From contig JABDFZ010000029.1 in the NCBI GenBank assembly GCA_013286325.1, forward strand, positions 1 through 32,300: a stretch of 32,300 nt of DNA, read 5' to 3'. The translations under genes were made by a program, and so were the position numbers. Source of the stretch: Bacteroidota bacterium (GTDB taxonomy: Bacteria > Bacteroidota > Bacteroidia > Sphingobacteriales > Sphingobacteriaceae). Of the stretch, positions 7,749-13,789 are shown piece after piece. Positions within the stretch are counted from its first letter, which is position 1. Every line of letters starts with the position of its first letter. Below the pieces are notes generated by a model, which worked only from the letters and a program-made list of their open reading frames with translations, was not told where the DNA came from and ran no database searches.

Positions 7749-8249
7749 TTATTCCTTTGGTTTCTTTCTAAAGAAAAAATAGGTTTGGCTGCTATAGCTG
7801 AAAATTATAACCAAAGCAGTTGTTAAAACTTTTGAAGGGGTAGGATACCATCCAAAATATTCTACAAATAGCTTTAAAAGCAGATAATTAAAAATAATAC
7901 AAATAAAAACAACTATCAGATACCTGATTAGCTGACTTCTTCGTTTTAACCCCGATTCCTGGAACACTACATAACGGTTAAGGTAAAAACCGGAAGGTAA
8001 GCTAAAGCAAAACGCAAATATTAATGATGCGATGTGCGGACTTATTGTAAATGATCCGAGGATGAAATTCTGTTTTTTGAAAATAAAGTTATATGCCAGG
8101 GAAAACAAGGTAATATCGAAAACAGTATTTGCCCCGCCGCTTGCGGCATACCTGAATGTTTGTAAGGGAATGAATTTTTTAAATGGAGAATAGAAAAAAT
8201 CAATGGCTGCCAGGATGAATTGCCTTAATGAATGGTGCAGGTGTTTCAT
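7749..8249 (-). CDS. GtrA family membrane protein
   Basis: 166-residue integral membrane protein with four hydrophobic segments, the usual GtrA layout. The start of the domain (FRYAASGGANTVFDITLFSLAYN) and the motif FYLNRYVVFQ are typical. GtrA-family proteins are thought to help move polyprenyl-linked sugars or to modify cell-surface polysaccharides. The gene has no glycosyltransferase neighbour in this window, so the substrate is unknown. It stands alone, with 250 nt to the SDR start and a divergent 237-nt spacer to the mlaE-type gene. A TAnnTTTG match lies about 20 nt upstream on its strand. Confidence 0.88.
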   Translation of the reverse strand: MKHLHHSLRQFILAAIDFFYSPFKKFIPLQTFRYAASGGANTVFDITLFSLAYNFIFKKQNFILGSFTISPHIASLIFAFCFSLPSGFYLNRYVVFQESGLKRRSQLIRYLIVVFICIIFNYLLLKLFVEYFGWYPTPSKVLTTALVIIFSYSSQTYFFFRKKPKE

Positions 8250-8270
8250 TTAATATTTTTAATCTCCGGC

Positions 8271-8278
8271 CAAAACTA
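8271..8278 (-). promoter_or_regulatory. Possible -7 box of the GtrA-like gene
   Basis: On the minus strand the sequence reads TAGTTTTG, an exact TAnnTTTG match, 21 nt before the GtrA ATG. No TTG stands at the right distance upstream, so this rests on one half of the consensus only. Confidence 0.35.
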
Positions 8279-8486
8279 CCAATATGTTTGTTAAGGAGGC
8301 ATAAGTATATGGTATAATCTATTAAAATGAACCTGTTTAAAACCAAGGCATTGTTATTTTGGTTGTATAACCATTAAAATCCGGAATTAAATTTATCCAT
8401 AAATCGGCTGAATATTAATTATGATGATAATGCCTCATGCACTTTATTGCTTAAAAACGTATTTTTAACCGATTTTTAAATATTAA

Positions 8487-9218
8487 ATGTTTCACAGCTT
8501 AGGAAAATATATACTCTTACTTCGTTTAAGTTTCCGAAAACCCGAAAAGTTCAGTGTTTACTGGGCTGAGGTAATGCGCGAAATGGTATCAATCGGGATA
8601 GGCTCCCTGGGTATTATTTGCATCATTTCAATATTTATTGGCGCTGTGGCAACTATACAGGTTGCTTTTCAGCTGATAAGCCCTATCATCCCCAAATCTG
8701 TTGTAGGAACCATCTCCCGCGATTCAACCATTCTTGAGTTTAGCCCTACGATTTCGGCCCTGGTTCTTGCCGGGCGAGTAGGGTCGAGCATTGCTTCACA
8801 AATTGGCACCATGCGGGTTACCGAGCAGATTGATGCATTGGAGATAATGGGAGTAAATGCCCCCGGCTATTTAATATCACCAAAAATAATTTCGGGACTC
8901 ACCATGATACCGCTCTTGGTAATTGTTTCAGTTATATTGGGCCTAAGCGGTGGTTATATAGCTTGCCTCCTTTCACGCGACGTTCCCCCAAGCGAATATA
9001 TTGTAGGCCTACAGGATGGGTTTAACACGGTTACTGTAACTGTTTGTGCTGTAAAATCTATAGCTTTTGGCTTTATTATAACATCTGTATGCTCCTATTT
9101 TGGCTTCTATACATCAGGCGGTGCGCTTGAGGTTGGGCAGTCTGCAACAAAGGGCGTAGTTTACAGCTGTATCTGGATATTATTTGCTGACCTCGTTATA
9201 TCAAGCCTCTTATTATGA
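8487..9218 (+). CDS. MlaE-type lipid ABC transporter permease
   Basis: 243-residue inner-membrane permease of the MlaE/YrbE family, part of an ABC system that moves phospholipids between inner and outer membranes. Recognisable features are the amphipathic N-terminus, hydrophobic segments from about residue 35, and the conserved block LVLAGRVGSSIASQIGTMRV with TEQIDALEIMGVN, which contacts the ATPase. It overlaps the downstream ATPase gene by 4 nt (ATGA), indicating translational coupling. No MCE-domain (MlaD) gene follows within the window, although one is needed for a complete transporter. The family call is very secure; lipid transport as the exact role is inferred from family knowledge. 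Confidence 0.94.
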   Translation: MFHSLGKYILLLRLSFRKPEKFSVYWAEVMREMVSIGIGSLGIICIISIFIGAVATIQVAFQLISPIIPKSVVGTISRDSTILEFSPTISALVLAGRVGSSIASQIGTMRVTEQIDALEIMGVNAPGYLISPKIISGLTMIPLLVIVSVILGLSGGYIACLLSRDVPPSEYIVGLQDGFNTVTVTVCAVKSIAFGFIITSVCSYFGFYTSGGALEVGQSATKGVVYSCIWILFADLVISSLLL

Positions 9219-9967
9219 TCGAAGTCAAAGACATTTATAAAACATTCGGAAAAAACGAGGTGCTCAAAGGGATAAGTGCAACGTTAAAGCCTGGGAAGAA
9301 CAATCTCATTATTGGCAGCTCGGGTTCCGGTAAAACCACTTTATTAAAATGCATTGTTGGCCTGCACGAGCCTACCTCGGGCGAGGTGCTTTACGACAAT
9401 GAAAATTTTACAAAGATGGATTTTGAGGAACGTGTACCTATCCGTAAGCAGATAGGAATGCTTTTTCAAAATTCGGCGCTGTTTGATTCCATGACAGTTG
9501 AGCAAAATATAATATTCCCGCTCAACCTGTTTACTCAAATGTCTGTAGCCGAAAAGCATGAGCGGGCTGATTTTTGCCTCGAAAGGGTAAACCTGGCGGG
9601 TAAAAATAAATTGTTCCCGTCAGAGTTATCAGGCGGAATGAAAAAACGCGTAGGCATTGCCCGGGCCATATCTATGCAGCCAAAGTATCTATTTGTGGAC
9701 GAACCCAACTCTGGCCTCGATCCCATGACGTCTATACTTATTGATGACCTTATCAGCGAAATCACTGAAGAATACCAAACAACTACTGTAATAGTAACGC
9801 ACGATATGAACTCGGTTATGGGTATTGGCGATCATGTTATATTTCTGCATAACGGAGAGAAATGGTGGGAGGGTTCGAACCATGAAATTGCTCATACCGA
9901 TAATAAAGAACTGAATGCATTTGTGTTTGCCAGCAAATTTATGCGGGCAGCAAGAGAGAAGTTATAG
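9215..9967 (+). CDS. MlaF-type ABC transporter ATP-binding protein
   Basis: 250-residue ATPase that would energise the permease encoded just upstream. All ABC landmarks are intact: Walker A GSSGSGKT (34-41), signature LSGGMKKRVGIARA (138-151), Walker B YLFVDEPNSGLDP (158-170) with the catalytic Glu, and the switch His in VTHDM. Its start codon overlaps the permease stop (ATGA). MlaF normally works with MlaE, MlaD and MlaB; neither an MCE-domain nor a STAS-domain gene is adjacent. The stop codon lies inside the first unit of heptad element B, so this repeat starts exactly at the gene end. Confidence 0.94.
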   Translation: MIEVKDIYKTFGKNEVLKGISATLKPGKNNLIIGSSGSGKTTLLKCIVGLHEPTSGEVLYDNENFTKMDFEERVPIRKQIGMLFQNSALFDSMTVEQNIIFPLNLFTQMSVAEKHERADFCLERVNLAGKNKLFPSELSGGMKKRVGIARAISMQPKYLFVDEPNSGLDPMTSILIDDLISEITEEYQTTTVIVTHDMNSVMGIGDHVIFLHNGEKWWEGSNHEIAHTDNKELNAFVFASKFMRAAREKL

Positions 9968-10079
9968 TTTACAGTTACCGGTTATCAATTTGCAGTAATT
10001 TTGCTTTAACCAATTGTTATATTTGCCTGATATTTTACAATTATGGCTATTGCCAACTGCTCACTGCCAACTGCAAACT
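9966..10079. repeat. Heptad-unit inverted spacer element B
   Basis: Consecutive 7-nt units run forward from 9966: AGTTTAC, AGTTACC, GGTTATC, AATTTGC, AGTAATT. On the minus strand, reading down from 10079, come AGTTTGC, AGTTGGC, AGTGAGC, AGTTGGC and AATAGCC. About 44 nt of AT-rich DNA separates the two blocks and holds an exact -7 box. The left block overlaps the mlaF stop and the right block ends one base before the methyltransferase ATG. Confidence 0.65.
10018..10025 (+). promoter_or_regulatory. -7 box in the centre of heptad element B
   Basis: TATATTTG exactly matches TAnnTTTG and lies 56 nt before the methyltransferase ATG. A TTG at 10001-10003 gives a short 14-nt spacing. If used, the transcript leader would consist mainly of the right arm of the repeat. 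Confidence 0.4.
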
Positions 10080-10080
10080 A

Positions 10081-10968
10081 ATGATACAACTCCTCACCCC
10101 AACCCACTGGAAAGACTACGAACTGATTGATTGCGGTGACTTTGAAAAACTGGAACGTTTTGGCAATGTGATATTAATAAGGCCCGAGCCACAAGCTGTT
10201 TGGAGCAAGGGGTTAAGCAACGCTGAATGGCAGCGCTTACACCACATTAAGTTTAAAGGCCGTTCGGCAACATCTGGCGAATGGATTAAAAAGAATCCCG
10301 CCACACCCGACCGCTGGCATATTGAATATAAAAATCCTGAAGCAAGCATAAAATTCAGGCTGGCATTAACGTCATTCAAGCATCTCGGCATTTTCCCTGA
10401 ACAGGCAGTCAACTGGGATTATATCACCCAAAATATAAAAAAGTTTAAAACCACCGAACCTAAGGTACTTAACCTTTTTGCCTATACAGGTGGAGCATCG
10501 TTAATTGCGCAGGCAGCCGGAGCAGATACAACTCACGTAGATTCCATAAAACAGGTAGTTACCTGGGCTAATGAAAATCAGGAACTCTCAGGGCTGAGCA
10601 ATATTCGCTGGGTGGTTGAAGATGCACTGAAATTTGTAAAACGTGAGCTGAAACGCGGTAAAAAATACAATGGTATTATCCTTGATCCACCTGCTTACGG
10701 GCATGGCCCAAACGGGGAAAAATGGAAACTGGAAGATAATATTAATGAAATGATGGGCGATGTAATGCAATTACTCGATCCGGATGAGCATTTTATGATA
10801 TTGAATACGTATTCACTTGGCTTTTCATCGGTAATTATCGAAAATCTTATAAAAAGCGCTTATCCGCAGGTGCAAAACCTGGAAACCGGCGAACTTTATC
10901 TTCAGGCAACTGCAGGGTCAAAATTGCCTTTAGGCGTTTTTGGAAAGTTCTTTAAATCCACGAATTAA
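10081..10968 (+). CDS. RlmI-like class I SAM-dependent methyltransferase
   Basis: 295-residue cytosolic methyltransferase. An N-terminal region of about 100 residues precedes a Rossmann SAM domain: motif I VLNLFAYTGGASL (about 128-140), an acidic second strand ending in VDSIKQVVTWANEN, and the catalytic-type motif LDPPAYGHG (about 201-209). This set matches the RlmI/YwbD-type rRNA cytosine-C5 methyltransferase family, though no PUA domain is present and the protein is shorter than RlmI (about 396). A nucleic-acid substrate is therefore likely, but which base is unknown. SAH produced here would be handled by AhcY encoded 7 kb upstream. The start codon directly abuts heptad element B. A perfect palindrome closes the transcript at 11009-11054. 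Confidence 0.85.
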   Translation: MIQLLTPTHWKDYELIDCGDFEKLERFGNVILIRPEPQAVWSKGLSNAEWQRLHHIKFKGRSATSGEWIKKNPATPDRWHIEYKNPEASIKFRLALTSFKHLGIFPEQAVNWDYITQNIKKFKTTEPKVLNLFAYTGGASLIAQAAGADTTHVDSIKQVVTWANENQELSGLSNIRWVVEDALKFVKRELKRGKKYNGIILDPPAYGHGPNGEKWKLEDNINEMMGDVMQLLDPDEHFMILNTYSLGFSSVIIENLIKSAYPQVQNLETGELYLQATAGSKLPLGVFGKFFKSTN

Positions 10969-11008
10969 AAATGGTTTGAAAAGGGTATCAATACTCATCA
11001 ATTCTGCA

Positions 11009-11054
11009 TATAAAAACAAAGGCAATAAAATATTTTATTGCCTTTGTTTTTATA
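11009..11054. terminator. 46-nt perfect palindrome, probable two-way terminator
   Basis: The 23-nt arm 11009-11031 (TATAAAAACAAAGGCAATAA then AAT) is the exact reverse complement of 11032-11054, with no spacer. The GGC/GCC core flanked by A-runs and T-runs gives a terminator in either direction. It lies between the convergent methyltransferase and GG-leader peptide genes, which fits a bidirectional terminator. Confidence 0.75.
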
Positions 11055-11072
11055 CTATTATCCTGGCCTGGT

Positions 11073-11297
11073 TTAATCCAGAGGCGCAGTATAACAAGTG
11101 TTGTAATTTGGGTTAAGTGGTGCGCAAACTCTGCATGGAGAAAAACGTGTATTACAATCGCTATCGGTCGTGCATTTTATTCCGCATCCTATTAGCGCAG
11201 GAGAATAACCGCCGCCGCCTAATACATTTTTCATTTCTTCTCTTGAAAGTACTTCTGCGTTTTCTAGTCCCTTGAAGTTTAATTTTGCTTTTTTCAT
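11073..11297 (-). CDS. Double-glycine-leader cysteine-rich peptide precursor
   Basis: 74-residue secreted-peptide precursor. The leader (residues 1-28) reads KLNFKGLENAEVLSREEMKN and ends VLGG, the pattern of Bacteroidota GG-leader natural-product precursors (TIGR04149-like as I remember it). Cleavage is expected after Gly28 or the following Gly pair by a C39-type peptidase/ABC exporter. The core (about 29-74) has six cysteines at 38, 42, 48, 55, 58 and 68. Their spacing (C-x3-C-x5-C-x6-C-x2-C-x9-C) nearly matches plant carboxypeptidase-inhibitor knottins. No exporter, peptidase, radical-SAM or lanthionine enzyme is in the window, so processing must be encoded elsewhere. It is transcribed alone on the minus strand and ends at the palindromic terminator. 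The activity is unknown. Confidence 0.82.
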   Translation of the reverse strand: MKKAKLNFKGLENAEVLSREEMKNVLGGGGYSPALIGCGIKCTTDSDCNTRFSPCRVCAPLNPNYNTCYTAPLD

Positions 11298-11648
11298 TTT
11301 GTTAAATCTAGGTAAAAAAATAAGACATTAATTGTTATCAATAATACTCCCCCATGGATCGATCCCCAGGGAAAATGCTTTATATCTGTACTATAACTTT
11401 AATTTAAGAAAGCTGTATATTCTCACATAAAGGTTTTGCAGGGTAAATGGCTGCTTATAACCGATAAAGCTTTTTAAGAGATACTATAATTGGTAAATGA
11501 TTTCAAAAATAAATATAACTATTAATGAGGCAAATAATTAATTTTCCACAACTATTAATATTAAAATAACTGTTGAAAAAATTAACTGTATTCACTGCAA
11601 AAAAGCTGTTACTTTGCAGCACCCCGCCCCATATTGAAATTTATTAAA
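11298..11648. other. Divergent intergenic region without genes
   Basis: About 350 AT-rich bases separate the GG-leader peptide gene (minus) from the lipoprotein gene (plus). I find no convincing ORF. Minus-strand TTG followed 16 nt later by TATTTTTT, about 25 nt before the peptide ATG, is a weak promoter candidate. On the plus strand TTACTTTG at 11609-11616 is a one-off match to the -7 box for the lipoprotein gene. A 10-nt palindrome GGATCGATCC lies near 11357. No repeat or RNA structure stands out. Confidence 0.4.
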
Positions 11649-12707
11649 ATGAACGTGAAAAACATTATTCTATCTGCCGCATTTTTGCTATCCTCATTAA
11701 TGCTATTCTCAGGTTGTACGCAGCCAGCCACTAAAGACAAGCCTGCTGCTGCAAAAGATACTACCAAAAAGGTTGCCGATGTTGCAGCAAAGGATACTGT
11801 TCCAGCTAAAGTTGTTTACCCTCCTTTAGACAAAAAGCTTTATGATTCATTAATGAAGCGGTTAGCTCATGGTGATACTACAGGCAAATGGCCGGTTAAA
11901 AATACTCCGTACCCGTTGCCCGGGGCTGTTTTACCCTTTAAAAGGGTTGTGGCTTTTTATGGTAACCTGTATGCCAAAAAGATGGGTATTTTGGGCGAAC
12001 TGCCTCCAAATGAAATGCTTGCTAAATTAAAAGGAGAAGTAAAGAATTGGGAAAAAGCTGATCCGCAGACTCCGGTTCAACCGGCTTTGCATTACATTGC
12101 AGTTGTAGCAAGTGGCGCTCCAGGTAAAGACGGTAAGTTTCGTAACCGCATGCCTTTTAAGCAAATAGATTCTGTTTTAGTGCTTGCCAAAAAAGCGCAC
12201 GCAATTGTGTTTTTAGATATACAGGTTGCTTTAAGTAATATACACACCGAGCTTCCTTTACTTGAAAAATATTGGATAATGCCAAATGTGCATTTTGGTA
12301 TGGATCCTGAATTTTCGATGAAGGATGGTTCTCATCCGGGTAAAAAGATCGGCACATATGATGCTGCTGACGTAAACTATGTATCAGATTATCTAACTAA
12401 ACTGGTAAGAAAATATAATCTGCCTCCAAAAATTCTGATAGTTCACCGTTTTACAAAAAAGATGCTGACAAATTACAAGAATATTAAATTACATCCCGAA
12501 ATTCAACTGGTGATGGATATGGACGGCTGGGGTGAACCTGATCTGAAAGAAGGTACTTATCGTTACTTTATCCGCGAGGAACCGGTTCAGTTTACTGGTT
12601 TTAAATTGTTCTATAAAAATGATATAAAGAAAGCGCCTCATCATATGCTTACTCCTGAGGAAGTATTAAAGAAAAGGCCGTACCCTATTTATATTCAGTA
12701 CCAATAG
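11649..12707 (+). CDS. Uncharacterised lipoprotein with a conserved barrel-like domain
   Basis: 352-residue predicted lipoprotein. The signal peptide ends in the lipobox LFSG-Cys23, so the mature protein should be lipid-anchored. A Lys/Ala/Asp/Thr-rich disordered linker (about 25-55) leads to a large globular domain with VVAFYGNLYAKKMGILGE, LHYIAVVASGAPGKDG, IVFLDIQVA, NVHFGMDPEFSMKDG, PPKILIVHRF and VMDMDGWGEP. I recall closely similar blocks in uncharacterised proteins of Gram-positive bacteria, so the family appears widespread; the alternating strand/helix order suggests a TIM-barrel-like enzyme, with acidic residues (DIQ, DPEF, DMDG) at strand ends. The function is unknown. The frame extends to a TTG at 11634, but the ATG at 11649 puts the basic n-region of the signal peptide at the start and is preferred. 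Confidence 0.82.
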   Translation: MNVKNIILSAAFLLSSLMLFSGCTQPATKDKPAAAKDTTKKVADVAAKDTVPAKVVYPPLDKKLYDSLMKRLAHGDTTGKWPVKNTPYPLPGAVLPFKRVVAFYGNLYAKKMGILGELPPNEMLAKLKGEVKNWEKADPQTPVQPALHYIAVVASGAPGKDGKFRNRMPFKQIDSVLVLAKKAHAIVFLDIQVALSNIHTELPLLEKYWIMPNVHFGMDPEFSMKDGSHPGKKIGTYDAADVNYVSDYLTKLVRKYNLPPKILIVHRFTKKMLTNYKNIKLHPEIQLVMDMDGWGEPDLKEGTYRYFIREEPVQFTGFKLFYKNDIKKAPHHMLTPEEVLKKRPYPIYIQYQ

Positions 12708-12709
12708 AA

Positions 12710-12789
12710 AGTCTCAAGTCTGAAGTCCTGAGTCTGAAGTCGATTATTCGGTCTTAAGACTCAGGACTTTTTACTAATGACTAAAGACT
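12710..12789. repeat. Heptad-unit inverted spacer element C
   Basis: Five uninterrupted forward units start at 12710: AGTCTCA, AGTCTGA, AGTCCTG, AGTCTGA, AGTCGAT. On the minus strand, reading down from 12789, come AGTCTTT, AGTCATT, AGTAAAA, AGTCCTG and AGTCTTA. AGTCCTGAGTCT (12724-12735) pairs perfectly with 12757-12768. The element fills the whole gap between the lipoprotein gene and the Gfo/Idh gene, ending one base before the ATG. Confidence 0.8.
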
Positions 12790-12790
12790 C

Positions 12791-13753
12791 ATGATTAAAT
12801 GGGGCATCATAGGTTGCGGGCGCATTGCTCACCGCTTTGTACAGGGACTTAAAGCCGTTCCCGGTACAAAGCTTGTTTCGCTATGGTCGCGTCGCGAAGA
12901 ATCGGTAAACAGTTTTGTTGAATTATACGGCGGCAATGCCTGTAAATCGGTTGACGAATTACTTGCCAGCGATATAGATGCAGTTTACATAGCAACCCTT
13001 CCTGATAGCCATGCTGAATATAGCATAGCTGCTTTTAACGCAGGTAAGCACGTTTTATGCGAGAAGCCCACTGCCGTGAATCTAAAAAGCCTTGACGGAA
13101 TTATTAAGGTAGCTAAAGCTAAAAAACTCCTTTTTATGGAGGGAATGAAACCTCCGTTTTATCCCTTGTATAAACGCCTGAAAGAATACTTGCTTACCGA
13201 TCCGATAGGTTCTGTTGGATATGTAAGGGCCGGATCTTCAGTTGCTGATTGCCCGCCTGATCATCCAAATTATAATGTCGACCTGGTTGGCGGTGCAATA
13301 ATGGGTATAGGTATTTATGAAGCATTTTTAGCTATCGACTGGCTCGGCGAAACCGAAGAAGTGCAAACTATGGGGCGTTTTGGTGAAACCGGCATTGATA
13401 TGTTCACCATATTTCAAACCCGGCATCAAAATGGTTATGCCCAGCTTTATTCAGGTTTCGATCTTCACGGAAAAGGAGATGCCTTGATCTGCGGGACTAT
13501 TGGTCATATAACCATTCACAAAAACTGGTGGAACCCATCCCGTGCCACTATTAATTATTTAGATGGGCGGATTGTTGAGCTTGATGAGCCCTTCACTGCC
13601 GGAGGGCTTAATTATGAAATTGAGCATTTCTGTCAGTTAATAAACGAAGGAAAAATGGAAAGCCCTATTATAACGCATGAAATATCACGCCAGATGATTG
13701 CTATGCTCGATACAGCGAGGGCACAGATAGGGTTGAAGTTTAAGGGAGAGTAA
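12791..13753 (+). CDS. Gfo/Idh/MocA family oxidoreductase
   Basis: 320-residue NAD(P)-dependent oxidoreductase, usually acting on sugars or cyclitols. The N-terminal Rossmann fold starts at once with WGIIGCGRIA (G8, G10, A13). The family's catalytic Lys is in the motif CEKP (E91-K92-P93). The C-terminal alpha/beta domain includes GGAIMGIGIYEAFLAIDWLG, where the GGG/GxxG...D block lies. Length is typical of the trans-dihydrodiol dehydrogenase/xylose dehydrogenase branch, though the substrate cannot be decided. Its ATG directly follows heptad element C, leaving no ordinary leader or binding site between. It is convergent with the FtsX-like gene across a short featureless gap. Confidence 0.93.
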   Translation: MIKWGIIGCGRIAHRFVQGLKAVPGTKLVSLWSRREESVNSFVELYGGNACKSVDELLASDIDAVYIATLPDSHAEYSIAAFNAGKHVLCEKPTAVNLKSLDGIIKVAKAKKLLFMEGMKPPFYPLYKRLKEYLLTDPIGSVGYVRAGSSVADCPPDHPNYNVDLVGGAIMGIGIYEAFLAIDWLGETEEVQTMGRFGETGIDMFTIFQTRHQNGYAQLYSGFDLHGKGDALICGTIGHITIHKNWWNPSRATINYLDGRIVELDEPFTAGGLNYEIEHFCQLINEGKMESPIITHEISRQMIAMLDTARAQIGLKFKGE

Positions 13754-13789
13754 ATGAATTTCGAATTTAAACTGCCTGCCCACAACCAC

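Noticed and set aside
11634..11648. TTG start five codons before the lipoprotein ATG
   Set aside because: The ATG at 11649 gives a standard lipoprotein signal peptide, and a one-off -7 box lies nearby upstream.
13754..13789. Gap between convergent Gfo/Idh and FtsX-type genes as a terminator or heptad element
   Set aside because: No pairing arms and no 7-nt period were found.
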